From Tetrahymena elliotti 4EA (taxonomy: Eukaryota > Ciliophora > Oligohymenophorea > Hymenostomatida > Tetrahymenidae), in NCBI GenBank assembly GCA_000231825.2, contig JH720311.1, forward strand, positions 1,155,076-1,218,674: 63,599 bases of DNA, read 5' to 3'. Shown here one piece after another: positions 41,101-54,262 of the stretch (the first letter of the stretch is position 1; every line of letters begins with the position of its first letter). The translations under genes were made by a program, and so were the position numbers. The notes under the pieces were generated by a model that ran no database searches, had not been told where the DNA came from, and saw only the letters and a list, made by a program, of their open reading frames with translations.

Positions 41101-43010
41101 ATCATTCATTTCCCAAATAAAAATTGATTTATTTACTAACATTTCTTGATCTGATCAATGAAAACCGAGTTATCTTTCAAAGCAAATTCTAAATAATTTA
41201 ATTATTTTCTTAAGAAAATGAAGAAGTTAAATAAACTATTTAAAGTATAAAATGAATATTAATTTCTTGAACACCTTTTAAATAAATCTTAATAATAAAA
41301 TTAATACAAAATAGCTTTGTTATTTCAGAATAAAATTAAAATAAAAACTTAATTAATTAAAATTAAATAAATAAATCCATTTTAAGTTTGTTGATTAAAT
41401 TGATATTTACTATTTAAAAACGTAACTTTTCAAAAATTAAGTTAATAAGAATAATTTATTTTACTTGAAATAAATATCTTCATTCTCTAATTTTAATTTA
41501 AAATTTTCTGAACTTGAATAAAAGTTTAAAGAAAACTAAAAATTAAGTTTTTTATCTAAAATAATTTGTAAAAAGATTTTTGAAATTTTAATATTATTTA
41601 TTTTTTATCAAAATGTGAATATTTTTTCAAATTATGAGTAATAATGTTTTGAGCTTCTTAAAATTATCAATAAAGCTAATTACAAAGCTTAAATTGTTTA
41701 CTGAATTTACGAGTGTAAAAGTAATATTTTCACCTAAATGAAAAGATGATTGGATAAATCGTCTATTTTAAATTGATATTTACTTAATTAATAAAACAAT
41801 CTATATAAAATAAATTAACAATAATATTATAAATATATTAATATTTTGATAAGAAATATTGATTAATCTAATTAATTTCATATTTAATTTAATTTTTTAT
41901 TTTAAAAAATTAACTCTTATTCTTAACTTTACTTATTTTAACTAGTAAAAAATTAACAAAGAAACATAAATAAATGATGCATTTAACATTAAAAAATAAT
42001 TGACTTTTATTAAATAAAATGTTGATTTGAAATGTTAAAAATTTAATCTAAAAATGAGGTTAACTTAACAAAACAATTTAAAAAAACAAAAGAATATTTA
42101 AAATATTATACATTACTTCAAAATATTTCTTTGAAACTTACTTCAATAAAAACAAAATAAAAAATTATACTTATTGAATACTTTATATCTAATTTAAATA
42201 GATTAATTAAATTATTTTGAATTAACTCTTAAATTTTTTATTTTTAAATTAGATAAAAGTAAAAATATAAGATGATACTATTGTTAAAAACTTGAAGGAA
42301 TATTTTTAAGGTTTATACTTTTATTGCAAAATTTAATTTAAATTATTTTATCAATTTTTGTTAACTTTTTTTTTGACTAAAATATTTATTGAATATTAAA
42401 TTTTAAAATATTTAACATTGATTATTATTTATTAGTTTTAATAAATATTTCAAAAAATGGTTGGAATATACTGTCTGTCTTGTAATAGATTTTTATTTGA
42501 TCTATTTTGAATATTTTGAAGATAGATAGAAATTTTATCTTAAAATTCTATTAAAGAAAATTTTGCTTTTTAGATTTCAAAATTCAAACTAAAAATTAAA
42601 ATAGTTATTTTTCAAAATATATATAAAAAAAGGTTTAATTAATTCAAATATATAAGTTAAGATAATTCTAATTAATTTAATTTTTCTATTTTTAGAATAG
42701 ATATTTGTTTTATTTTACTATTTTATTAAAGTTAAATTAAATAATTTATGTAAAATGTTTGTAAAACAAAATTAACTTTTAGGGAATTTTATTTAATGTG
42801 ATCTTATAAAAACAATTTCTGCCAAAAATTAATATATTAATTGGAAATATTCTTTGAATGTGAAGATAGTTATGAAGTAGATGAATGATATTAATTTTGT
42901 GAAGAGAATGAATATTGATTATTTAGTTAAATTGATAAATCTTATTTATCATTCACTAAAATTAAAGCAAATTAATTAATTAAAAATATTCAGTGCAAAA
43001 AGTAGCAATA
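38112..43010. other. 4.9-kb AT-rich spacer
   Basis: The first kilobase upstream of 38111 is richer in T/G and C/T tracts (GATTGATTGATTGATTGATC at about 38205, CTCTCTACTCTCTCC at about 38308) and may be leader or promoter of the Q/P-rich gene. Short repeats (CATACATACATA, ACACACACAC) lie near 38800 and 39118. From 39.2 to 43.0 kb it is over 80 percent AT with no supported coding stretch. Confidence 0.5.
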
Positions 43011-46000
43011 ATGAATAGCAAATTGTAAAACCAATCAACAAGCAAATCACCAAGTAAAAAGCATTTAAAAATAGGATTTATTTTGAAATTAGGAATGACT
43101 AACAAAGCAATATTCTTTTTATTTAAATAGTTCATTAGAGAAGGACTCCTTAAAAGGAGGATTCCATTTTGAATAAAACATACTCTTAAATGAGCACATA
43201 AATATTATAATCATCTAAATCTGAAGCTACGCTTTAGCCTTTATCAGTTCATTATGCACATTTAAAAGGTAAATAATAAACCAATTTAAATAAACTTAAC
43301 ATTTATGGAATAAAATTTATTTTATTTTTTAATATAAAAAATAGATATGGAAGCATTAGGCAAAGAAATTACATAAAAAACAATGTAGGCTATATCTAAA
43401 CCACTGAATTCTTCCACAAGAGTATAAAGACAAGATAATTTAGGAAATTAAATAGTAGAAGAGATAAAACCTGCTAAAAAAGTTTGTAGTACTTGTTTAA
43501 TGAAAGACTTAAATATGTTTCCTGCTAATTATAAATTTCATGCTTAGTGCAATGATAAATCACATCCACATATGATGTAAGACCCCGAAAAAACAGGAAA
43601 CAGAAAAATTAGGGTTATAAAAAAGGCAACAGGATCATCAGCTTCAATGACCAAAGCAAAGCTATCATACTACAAGATGGAAGATATGTGTTATGAACCA
43701 CCGATCCATTCAATAAAAGATTTGGAAATAGAAAAACTTAGAGATGACAATGTAATTAATTGATTGATTGATATATTATTAATTTAATTTAATTGATTTC
43801 TGAATATATATTTTATTCAGTAGAAAATATCCAGTCCAGATAATACTTAAAATATTATCTTTGTTTTTTAGTGGTTAATAGTGATTGTAAATAAATTTAT
43901 AAAATATAGATTAAGCTACTACAGAAAATAGAAGAGTAAGAGGCAGCATATTAAAAGATGTAAATAAATGTTATTCAAAAAATGAGAGGCTTAATAGAAG
44001 AGTTGATTAATTTTTTGAATCAGAATGGAGCAAATTTAACAGATAACGCAATAGAAAATTAAAAGCTATCAAAATATATTCTTGATTCTCCTTTGAAAAA
44101 TGAAGAATAAGCAAAGCAATTGGAAAAACTATAAAAAAGAAACAAATATGAATTTGAACTAAACATTTAAAATGATGATTTGAAGTTAAAATTGAGAAAC
44201 TTGCAAGATGTAATGTATGGAAATACATACATTTTAAATAGACAGCCTATTGATTAAGCAAAAGATAATGTCATTGATAGTTAAAAAAATAGGATTCATA
44301 ATTAAAATAGAAATATAACTCGTTTGGGAGACATGCTTCTTAAATTGAATTAATGTGATGCAATTTAAGATCCAGAAAGTAAGATCAAGCTCCTTTCATA
44401 AAAAGTTATTGATTTTTCTAATGAAATCGAATAAGCAAAAAATGATGCTTATGCTTCAAAGAAACAAATGGATGATGCTAACTCCTCTACATTAAGATAC
44501 ATGGTAATAGTATTTTTAATACATTCTAGGAATAAATTTACATACTTTTAGCTCTCTATCTTCTTTGAGTAGAAATCAATCAAATGAATAGATATGAAAA
44601 TTAATTTATGTTTGGATTTCATCTGGATTAAAATCAAATTCAGAGCAATATTTTATTATATTAAAATGCAAAATTCAATTTATAAATCCTAATCCAATTT
44701 ATAAAAATATTTTGAGTTATGAAATTCACAACTAAAATAAGGACTTGAACAGAATTTGTCATAAAAAATAATAATAAATACTTTTTTGGATAATTCATAT
44801 TCCTTCCTATTCAAAAATAATTTGATTGATCTAATATTTTGATTATATCCAAGACACTTACTATTAAAGAGCCGTTTTATTGTAAAATAAAATAGTTAAA
44901 TGATTTATTGATTTTGAATTAATCTTAATAATCTTAAAATAATGGATGAAAAAAATATATATTTGTTATTAATTCTTTCAATCCAAGCTTTAGATTTTAT
45001 TTTTTATTTTTCTATGAAATTTTTAAATGTTAAATTTAATAATTTAGGATCAATTAGATAAAGTGTTAAAAGTAGTTTAGAAATATCCTCTGGTTTTTAT
45101 TTCGTATGTAGATAAAACAAAGGCTTAATTGCTAGATTTAGATTCATTTGAAGCAGATGTAGCAAGAGCTTAGAATTTGTTAAGTAAAGAATCTCTTTAA
45201 TATGAAGAAACAATTAGAATTCTAAAAGAAGGGTTTTCAGAGAAATAAAATAAAATAGATTCTTTATAATAGGTATTTTACTTTGTTTTACTTTTTTTTT
45301 GGTTTTATTTTTATATTATTGAATGTTATAATAGGAAAAGTAAAGGTTGGAGGATTTAATGTTGGAAAAAGAATAGCTTTCAAATTAAAAGATTAATGAG
45401 TTAAAAAATGTAAAAAAGAATGGTTTGAAAATTTATATGAATAAAAATGTTTTTTGTTAAATAGGAAATGATAGAGCTTAGTAAAATCAGTAAAGAGTAA
45501 CTAGAATCTTTGAATGAAAAACATCAGGAGAATCTAAAATTATAAGAGGAACAAAAACAAAAATTAGAAGAATAGCTATCAAAAATAGAACAAGAATAAA
45601 TGATCTTTTAGGAACAACCTAGTTTAAATTCATCTCCTTCATTTTTCTAGGATATTTACACTGATGATAATTCTGAGAAAGTCATTTAAGAGTTAACAAG
45701 AATTATTCTTAATTAAAAGAATTTCTAAGACGAGGAATCAAAAAGAGCACTAAGACAAATATTCGGAAAGAGATACTTGGACAATTTTAGGCTTTTTGAA
45801 AAATAAATAAACGAACTTAACATTAAAAACAAGTAATTACAACAAGAGCTTGTTGAAGAAAAACAATAAAAAAAGAATTTGTATGAGAAGATAGAATGGT
45901 ATACAAAGCTTTTAATCAATATTCACTAAGTAATTTACTTTTTTCTATTTTATGCAAACTAATTTTTCAATGAATCAATCTATGAATTGAAATTAAAATA

Positions 46001-46971
46001 AATTTTATTATTTAATAAGAATGGGTTGAGTAGAAATAATGCAGAATTGCTGGAATAAGATATGAATAATATTTAATAAGATCATTAGGAAAGTAGGATG
46101 GCTGAGCTTGAAGATGATCCTACTTTATTAGGAAGAATGTCTGTTTTAAATGGAAGATTTAGTGAATTCAATCAATGTAAAATTAATAATTTTAAATGAA
46201 AAGAAATTTATTTATTTTTTCATAGTGTATTTGCCACCATAGAGAGAAAGCAGAGTTTCTTATATGAATGATTAAAGAGCAGAGGAAATTAATAGATTAA
46301 CAGAAGACAATAAAGATTTATAAGGTGTAGTTAGCTCTCTTGAAGGAAAACTCAGCTTACTTGAAAGCGAAATTCAATATTTATAATTACAAAATTAATA
46401 GCTTCAAAATAAAATATCTTCAAATAAAAATACAAAAGAAATTTAAGATCTGAAAAAGGAAATAGAGAACTTGGTAAATTATCAATCAAATTTAAATTAT
46501 AAATATTAAACAACTATTTATGACAATAGAGAAAACTACTAAATGAGTAATCATTTATGAGTGATAACTCAAAGATAAGTAGAGGAAACACTCCAACAAG
46601 ATAAAAAGGAAACTCAGCATATTCCTCAAACACAAAAATTAACTAATTTGATGAAAATATGGGTAAAAATATGTCCAGATTGAATATATCAAGCATCACA
46701 GAGCTACCTTCACAGTAACCACCTGTAAATAAACACATACATCTTGATTCAAACAATTAAAATGATTTTTGTTAAATGAAAAGTTAATTTTGGAAGATTG
46801 GATGCAATTGGTAACAATACAAGCAATAACAATAGAAGAATTGTAATATAATAATAAGACAAATAAAATAAATAGTAAGAATATATATTTTTTTAAAATA
46901 GTTTAGATAAGCATTAAAGAGATGAGCTAGAAAATATATAAGAAGAAGAAGAGGGCGAATAATACAATTGA
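43011..46971 (+). CDS. Long coiled-coil protein with an N-terminal Cys/His cluster
   Basis: Thirteen exons: 43011-43053, 43131-43268, 43345-43751, 43821-43886 (uncertain), 43910-44503, 45048-45272, 45335-45409, 45465-45929, 46020-46176, 46226-46473, 46530-46714, 46797-46874, 46902-46971, giving about 916 residues. After a Ser/Thr/Gln-rich start comes a possible zinc site, CSTCLMKDLNMFPANYKFHA followed by QC (C-x2-C-x14-H-x3-C). From about residue 220 it is almost all heptad-like coiled coil (e.g. EEQKQKLEEQLSKIEQEQ, LTEDNKDLQGVVSSLEGKL). It ends in a Ser-rich region and an acidic tail EEEEGEQYN with TGA 46969-46971. This shape suits a ciliary, basal-body or cytoskeletal structural protein, but no named family is recognised. 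The apparent frame change near 46.75 kb is resolved by an 82-bp intron (46715-46796). Confidence 0.8.
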
Positions 46972-47618
46972 AAATGTATTTAAATTAGCAACTAATATAG
47001 TATTTATTTACTCTATATATTCAATCATAAAACATTCATTATAACTTAAAAAATTCTCACTGATCAATCAATCAATCAATCAATTAATCACTTCCTTCCT
47101 TTTACTTTGTTTATATTTTGCTTAGTAAGTAAGTTAGTGTATTCATGTATGTACGTATGTATTCCTTCTCAGCTGCTTGTTTTTATGCCATAAAATATTT
47201 ATTTAAATAGAAAGAAGGTTTCGTTTGTCTCCATCATTTATAAAAATAAATAGAGTAAATAGTGGTTATTATTTCTTTGATTATTTATTCACTTTCTTCT
47301 TATTTATTTATTCATTCATCCATTCCTTCTTTGGCTATTTCTTGTATTGGGAAGCTCATTTAATTGCTTAGCTAGCTAGCTTGCTAGCATTGGAGATAGG
47401 TAACTTTTTAAGTTAATTGCTTGGAGAGGTGTTTATTTTATTATTTGCTTAATTTTATTATACGAAGTTATTTGTAGCAATTTTCATTATTAGTTATTAA
47501 TTATATATATGTATAGCAAAATCTTAGAAATAACAGCACTTTGCATTCTATGTTCAGATAAATTATTATATACGATGAATACTCAGTGCTGGGTGATTTA
47601 ACAAATTCTTTATATTTC
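46972..47618. other. Convergent spacer with simple repeats
   Basis: Lies between the stops of the coiled-coil gene and NHP2. Contains a short AATC repeat (about 47063-47090), GTATGTACGTATG (about 47148-47162) and GCTAGCTAGCTTGCTAGC (about 47370). No gene is seen. Confidence 0.5.
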
Positions 47619-48292
47619 TCAGAAATAGGGGTTGATAGATTTAACCTTTTCGTGGATAGAGTTGTATTTCTTTAAAGTTTTAGCATTTTCGGGGGCAGTT
47701 AAGAGAACGACTGAAGTAGGCTTTTTGGTTTCAGCAGCAGTACCTAATTCCATTCTAGACTTAACGAAAGCGTAGGGGATATTCTTAGATTCGCAGATAA
47801 CGGGGATGTGACTCAAGACATCAGGGGGAGAGATATCAGCAGCCATGATGCAAACACTATTAATAAATTAAAAAATAAGAATTTAATATGATTATTTATA
47901 AAGACAATTAATTAAGTAGGATAAACTCCTTCCTATCTAAATCATCAATCAAATAAAGTTAAAATATTTTCTATTTAATTGCTGTATTTCTTATTAATTT
48001 CTATTAAAATTAAATTCTAATTACCCAGTAGCTCCCTTTCTGATGGCTTTAACGACTTCCTTAACACCTCTCTTGATGTTCTTTGATTTAACTTCTATTT
48101 TTATTAAATAATTATTTGTTAGAATGATTCTAATTGACAATTATCCAAAAATCTTAATCAAAATCTATGAAATAATTTTTTACACTTCTTGGTGAGCTTG
48201 AGAATTTTCTTTTCAAGCTTGGCAGGGGCAATAGGGTTAGCGATAGGGGAAACGTATAATTAAGTTTCTTATTGACCTTCAGTATCAGACAT
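47619..48292 (-). CDS. NHP2: H/ACA snoRNP protein NHP2 (L7Ae family)
   Basis: Three exons, 48292-48184, 48094-48025 and 47856-47619, encode 138 residues with consistent phases. The body matches NHP2: SPIANPIAPAKLEKKILKL, then KNIKRGVKEVVKAIRKG, AADISPPDVLSHIPVICE, NIPYAFVKSRMELGTAA and KPTSVVLL. NHP2 binds the K-turn-like part of H/ACA snoRNAs together with dyskerin, NOP10 and GAR1, and is needed for rRNA pseudouridylation and, in animals, for telomerase RNA. The L7Ae RNA-binding core is intact. Codon use is of the highly expressed type. The last exon alone has an ATG (MAADISPPD) that can be mistaken for the start. Confidence 0.95.
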
Positions 48293-49706
48293 TTTTGATT
48301 TATTAGTTAAAGTGCTGCTTTTATAAATTAAGATATTAGTTTTTATTGTTTTTTATTTATAGTTTTTACTTTGTATTTAAAAAGCTTTTCTTGGTTTTTT
48401 TGGTATTGACTGATTCTATCTATCTATACCTGCCTTAATTTTGTTTTTTGTTCAATATTAATTTATTTGATACTAACTTCTTAATTTAGTCTTTTGACTG
48501 ATAAATATATATATCAAAATACAAACAAATAAACAAACATTTCATCTATCTATGCCAATTAACCATTTATATTATGAAGAACTTATATCATTTTTTGCCT
48601 ATCTAAATATATTCAAAACTCTTTATCTTTCCATCAAATCTACTATTTTTTCATTCATTATAATTTCTTTATTGTATTAACATTCTTACATTAATCTCCC
48701 TATACTTCAATCCTTAATTTCATTATATTTTCAAACTTCTCCTATCACATGGCCAACTCCAATTTTTTAAAATTATTTTTAATTTAATTTATTTTTTTAA
48801 TTGCATATTAAGATATTATTACCAATTTATTTTAACATTTTTTTATTTAAAATAAAATTAATTAATTAAGTAAAAAAATATTTTTTAATAAAAATTAATT
48901 ATCTTGAATTGAATTTATATGTTCATTCATTTATTTGAATATCCAAGTTTCATAATTAATATGTGTGTTTTTGAAAAAAAAAGAATATCCATATAAATAA
49001 ATATAATTTTTATACTTTTAAATAAATTAATTTTTAAAACCTTTAAATTTTATTCATTATTTTTGCATTGCATAAAGATTACCTCATAAAACTATTCAAG
49101 ATTTTTTTAATATAAAACGTACATTTTAAAGAAATACCATAGAATACCCGATAAATAGCAAAAAGTTGATTTTGATTTTGCTTAAAAAATTTTGCTAACA
49201 AATTTCTGAAAAAAATATTTTTTTAAATATAAAATTAATTAAAAAAATTAAAATTTATTGGTAGAAAGAAGCCTACTTGATAATTTTTATCTTTCTTAAT
49301 ATATTACTCAGATTTATTTAAATTACTAAACTCCGAGTAAATCATAGTCACACAGTGTTTATGCCTTTTTTTAAAATAATAATAAATCATTTTAACTTTA
49401 TAAATTATTACTAGTTCAGGAAATTTTTTCAAATCATTAATTTTGATCATTTTTAATATATTTTGTAAGTTAAAATAGAGGAAAAGTTTTTATTGTATCT
49501 AAAAGTATTTTTATTTTATTTCAAATATTAAAAGAATTTTTTTTTTTTTCTTTTCTAATTAATTGCATTTCTTTATTGAGTCTACAAAATAAAAAAATTT
49601 TATTCAATAATTTACTTTAAAAAGGATCGTAATCTAGCTAATATGAATTAATTAATTAATTAATCTTAAAAACATTAGTAAAAAATTGTAAATAAAAAAA
49701 ACATCA
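48293..49706. other. AT-rich divergent spacer
   Basis: Lies between NHP2 (-) and the TROVE gene (+), so it holds both promoters. The 400 bp next to NHP2 are C/T-rich on the + strand, as seen upstream of RPL10. The rest is very AT-rich with no coding signal. Confidence 0.5.
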
Positions 49707-51788
49707 ATGAGTTATTCATCTTAATAGCCTAAGAATGAGTTAAAGGTATAAATCTAAAATCCACATTAGTATCTTGTTAATGTAGTAGCTTCATGCTTGC
49801 TCAAAGAGGATAGCTACTACTAAGATAGTGATTATAAAAGGATCGTTATCACAAAGGCCCTCTTAAAAGTTGCAGAAATCGATCCTGAATTCATCTGCTA
49901 ATTGTCTGTTTATGTACGCAATGAACTGTACATTAGAGCTACTACTAATTACATTGTATCCTTTTGCGTAGTCAACAAAAGTACATAGCCTTTCATAGAG
50001 AAATATTTCAAAAAAGCTGTACTTTTACCAGGAGATTTACTTGAAGTATGTGAATTTGCTCAAATTCTTTATAAGTTTGAAGCTAATAATTATCAAGATT
50101 TAAGCTTTAGAAATATTAATGAAACAGACATTAGAAAGAAGTTAACTTTCAAAAAATGTCTCTAAAGATGTGTTAAAAGCAAGTTTATGGAGTTCAATGA
50201 ATATTAACTTGGAAAATATTGTACCGATTCTTAGCGTAAAAAGACCTAATTGCGTTATCTCTCTGTCTAAGATTAAGAAAAATGGTAGAAAATTAGAGAT
50301 AGAAAAAAAATTCCTAATTAAATCAAGCATGCAAACCTAATAGAATAAAATGCAGCATATAATCCTAGAGAAGAAGAAGATAGTTAAAAATAAAAGAATT
50401 TAACTTAAAAAACCAAAAAGATTATGAAGAGAGAAAAGGCTATGCAAAAACATGAGAAATCACCAAAAATCCCAAATAGTGTTCTTGAATCTAAATACCT
50501 TACATTCAAAGATCTCATAAAATTCTGCCACATTACTTAGCCCAGAGAAAGAGTTTTCAAAATTCTAGGTATGAAGTATCCTAAAACAGAGGAGGAGTAC
50601 AAGTCTTAGTTTGGAGAATCTGCATCAGCTCCTTTTAATCCTGAATAAGCAGGATAGCGCATGAAAGTGTAAGTTTCTACTACTTGGGAGAGTGACCTAA
50701 GTACCAAAGGCAATAATAAAGAAGTTTGGGAAAATTTGATTTAAAAGAACTAGTTACCATACATGGCTATGATGAGAAACTTATCAAATATACTGAAGGC
50801 TGGTGTAAGTGATGTTACTCATTAAATGATCATTAATAAGATTAAAGAACCTAAGTCTGTATAAAACTCCAAGATGTTCCCTCTTTAATTCTTTAGTTCT
50901 ATTGAAGAAGTAAAAGAAGCTATTTATAAAGGATTTGAGGTCAAAAAGGATGGAAAAAAAAATTTAAAAGAAGAATTAGAAGCAGTTAAATTGCAAATAG
51001 AAAATTCAGAAGTGCAGTAGGAACCAAAATTAGTAGATGAATTAGAAAAGGAGGATTATATTAGAGTGGATCCATAGATTGGCCAACAGTATCTAAATTC
51101 AATTGAAGAGGCTATTAAAGTAGCTGTGAATAAAAATCTTGATGAAATCCAAGGTCATACAGCAATTTTTTCTGATGTCTCAGGTTCTATGCTTTGCTCC
51201 ATCTCTGGTAGAAAAAGATATGGATCAGTGCGCACTTGTCTTGAATGTGCTTTGGTTCTTGGTCTAATGATTAAGTAAAGATGTGAAAAACACTCTTTTT
51301 ATATATTTAGTTCTCCTGGATATGCTTATAACAAATGCTATTTGAAAGTAGATGTTCCTGGAGATGAACTTCACCCTTCAATGAAAAAACTTTTAAATGA
51401 AAAAATGTAATTAGGTGGTGGTACTGATTTTCCATATGAGTGTATTGATCAATGGACTTAGAGTAAAACTCATGTAGATAATATTGTGATCCTATCTGAT
51501 ATGATGATTGCAGATGGATATTACGATATTAGTACAAGAGGAAATTGTATTACAGGCAGTTTAAAAAGATACAAAGATGAAGTTAATCCAAATTTGAAAG
51601 TTTTTGCAGTTGATCTTAAAGGCTATGGTAATGAATTTAATTTAGGTGATGAGTTTAACGAAAACAATTACATCAAAATCTTTGGTATGAGTGACTCAAT
51701 CCTAAAGTTCATTTCATTCAAGTAGGGTAAAATTAACATGATCAATTACATCAAAGATTTCGCTACTAAAAAAATAGAAGAAAAGTGA
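49707..51788 (+). CDS. TROVE plus von Willebrand A RNA-binding protein (Ro60/TEP1 class)
   Basis: One intronless exon of 693 codons, TGA 51786-51788. The N-terminal two thirds is a helical TROVE-type region (e.g. [50 protein letters not shown]). The C-terminal part is a von Willebrand A domain with a complete MIDAS start, FSDVSGSML (Asp490-x-Ser-x-Ser), then GGGTDFPYE and [10 protein letters not shown]. The TROVE-vWA arrangement is that of Ro60, TEP1 and the Tetrahymena telomerase-associated p80, which bind small structured RNAs (Y RNA, vault RNA, telomerase RNA). Which RNA this one binds cannot be read from the sequence. A lysine/glutamate-rich linker (about residues 415-450) joins the two halves. 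I cannot confirm from memory whether it is p80 itself or a paralogue. Confidence 0.88.
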
Positions 51789-53429
51789 ATTTATTATAAT
51801 GAATGAAAAAATTCATTCTTTTGATTTGATCAATAATAATTTATAAAAAATTTATAATATGTAATTGTTTATATGTATGTGTCATGTTTTAAAAAAAGGA
51901 TTATTGATTTCTAATTAAGTTAATTTTTAAATTTATGCTAATTATTTTAATCTAAAAAAATCTATTAAACAATTTTTAATAATTAATTTATTATCTAAGG
52001 AAGTAATATTGATTTTTATTAAGAATCAATCAGAACTTTTTTTCTCATAAAAAATAAATTTTTTAATTTTTTGACACAGAATTATTATTTTGGTAAAAAT
52101 GAAATAATAACTCTTAAGAAAATAAAAGATAGTGAAAATAAATATTTGGATCTAGTAGGAATATTAACACTTTGTTTAGCTCCAAACGAGAATTTGTGGA
52201 TTTTAGTAATTAATTATTTGATATGATAGGATAGGCACATCTATTAAATTCACTTTTAAGACATTGAAGACTGACTGCATATTGAGAAAATTGATCTTAA
52301 TCTATAAGATTGATAGTAAGTGGATCATCTTTATTGTATTTATCTCTAAACCTTCTTTTCGCTGCTTCATAATTATTATATGTAATATGAGTGGAAATTA
52401 TGAGGAAATTGAATAGTTATTGTAATCTTGATCATTCATTAATTAATTTTCTTTATAAAATTTTAAAATTTTTCATATTTTCAAACAATATGAAATTAAA
52501 AAACAACTCCAAATCATCTCAAAATATTAAAGAAACTGTTTATAAAAAATTGGTGCTAAAATTTCCTACTCAAACTCTCTCTTCATATTAAAAAAAGAAA
52601 AAATTTCATTTCTTTAAAATTTTATTTTTAAAATGTTGAATAATTACCATGCATACATACATAAATACATAATTTAAGCAAACCAAAAATTATTAAAACA
52701 AGATACCATTTTTTTTATTATAATAGAGGGTACATCTGTATTCTTTTAAAATAATCCAACAAAATTTCCAACTAAAGATAAAAATAACCTTGTATAAACA
52801 ATAAGCAAAAATTCCTAAAATTGAACCAAAAGTTAAATAAATGGTTGAAAAGAAAATTTTTAATTGAAAGAAAGGGGCAAAATAATTAAGAAATTCATGA
52901 AAACATGAAATTAATATAACTTAAAAATATAAAGATTACAGCAAATATATGACAATCATGGATCAAATTCATATATTATCTGAATATTAATTGTCAAATC
53001 ATAGAATCTAATTTTATTATTTTCTCATTACTATACATACCATACTATTGGTATTATGAGATTGATAAATAGTTTTATTTGAAGCTTTAAAAGATAAAAT
53101 AAAAAAATCTTAACATTTTACTCATTTAGAATTATTTAGAATTGGAGATTTAGTTTAATTAAAAAGAAATGGCATAAAATTGAAAGTTCTTCATTAAAAG
53201 TAGAGAAAGAATAGAAATTACTTCTCTAAAATAAAAAGAAGTCAAACAATTTTTTTTTTGTTTTTCTAAAAAAAAACTGATGTTTTCCCTTTTTATCATT
53301 ATTAATGAAAATTATGAAATATTCAATAAATTTTTACTGTACATAGAAATACACTTTTTAATTTGATTAAGATATTAAATAAAGGGATAATTAATTAATT
53401 GAATAAAATTGATATTATTTCATTCCAAT
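51789..53429. other. Spacer containing one probable minus-strand exon
   Basis: The stretch 52071-52424 is listed separately as a candidate exon. The remaining sequence is AT-rich and shows no other feature. Confidence 0.4.
52071..52424 (-). CDS. Probable exon of an unrecognised small protein
   Basis: A minus-strand frame, open from about 52424 (after a possible acceptor ATCAAG) to TGA at about 52071, reads YNNYEAAKRRFRDKYNKDDP, then LTINLIDQDQFSQYAVSLQC and LKSEFNRCAYPI. Mixed codon use with GCA, GCG, GTC and CTC codons is unlike the flanks. The last 40 codons are AT-rich and may be intron; AAA/GTGTTAATAT near 52170 is a possible donor. The upstream start is not found. Two cysteines ten residues apart recall small mitochondrial proteins, but I cannot assign a family. 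Confidence 0.45.
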
Positions 53430-53742
53430 TCAAAGAAAATTTATTCCTTATTTTCTATTTTATTTATCATATTCTGAAATATATCTTCTTCTTATTTTGT
53501 TTCTTCGTTATTTGATTAATTATAAATTTTGTTGATTTTCAGGCTTGGTTTGTGATATTTTTTCAATAGCACTCATATTAGTTTACCATAACAGTAAGTA
53601 ATTATGAAGGATACTCAATGTTTATCTTGAAATGGCAATTTGATCACTACGTAAAGAATTAAGATTTTCTTGTATTCTATGAGTTTTATTTCTAATCTTT
53701 CTTGTTACTACTTCTAAGTCAGCAATTAAGGCATTTTTCATT
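53430..53742 (-). CDS. C-terminal exon of the reductase-linked unknown gene
   Basis: After an acceptor (TTTTCAG) the frame reads MKNALIADLEVVTRKIRNKT and continues through HRIQENLNSLRSDQIAISRQ to a basic end (QRRNKIRRRYISEYDKQNRK), TGA 53432-53430. It is a helical, strongly basic 104-codon segment. A diverged, frameshifted copy lies at about 59205-59560 in the next array unit. It probably belongs with the ORF at 54263-54736 on the same strand. No family is recognised. Confidence 0.45.
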
Positions 53743-53759
53743 CTGAAAACAAATATTAA

Positions 53760-54262
53760 TCCTAAATACTTGAATGAATTCTCTTAGTCATAATTAATTT
53801 AATCTACAATAAAGAGAGTTATAAGTATACATAGTTAAAATTCAGGAAATAGGCTTTATGGTTTCTTCAAGTTCTTGTACCTTTTTTATTCTTTTCTGAA
53901 ATTAATAATTTTTATATCCCTGGCCCTAAATTTATAAGGATGAGACCCTCTAAAGAATTATTTATTAAAGAGTATATCTTTATAATAATAATGTAATACC
54001 ATACAGTAACTTTCTGTCTAAATCTGATCCTTATGAGGATATTCTACCATGTAATTTGTTAAATTTGAGTGCTTAATCTCTAAAGAACTAATTAATGTTT
54101 ATAAGAATCAGGTTTCCTTTAATATTTTTGGTTAATTTTCTGTAATCCTTTAAAGTAACTTTCTGACGAAATATGATATTTTTGGTATTCTTCCATGCAA
54201 CTAGTATAATTGAAGTTCTTGATCCCTGTTTGTCCTTGTTCTGGAAACTCTGATTGGATTAG
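53760..54262 (-). repeat. Diverged repeats of about 110 bp inside the unknown gene
   Basis: Two or more units share (on +) TAATG.TAAT.CC.TA.AGTAACTTTCTG.C.AAATCTGATCCTT followed by TATTCT.CCATG.AA.T. Related units recur at about 59870-60190 and 62830-63040 beside the other reductase genes. On the minus strand one frame is protein-like across part of it (MEEYQKYHISSESYFKGLQK), so the repeats may have been coding. Confidence 0.5.

Noticed and set aside
46715..46796. Apparent frameshift near the end of the coiled-coil gene
   Set aside because: An 82-bp GT..AG intron (CA/GTAACC ... GGAAG/A) restores the frame and leads to the acidic C-terminus.
47619..47846. A separate 75-codon L7Ae-like protein
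   Set aside because: It is the last exon of the three-exon NHP2 gene; the two upstream exons supply the missing N-terminus in phase.
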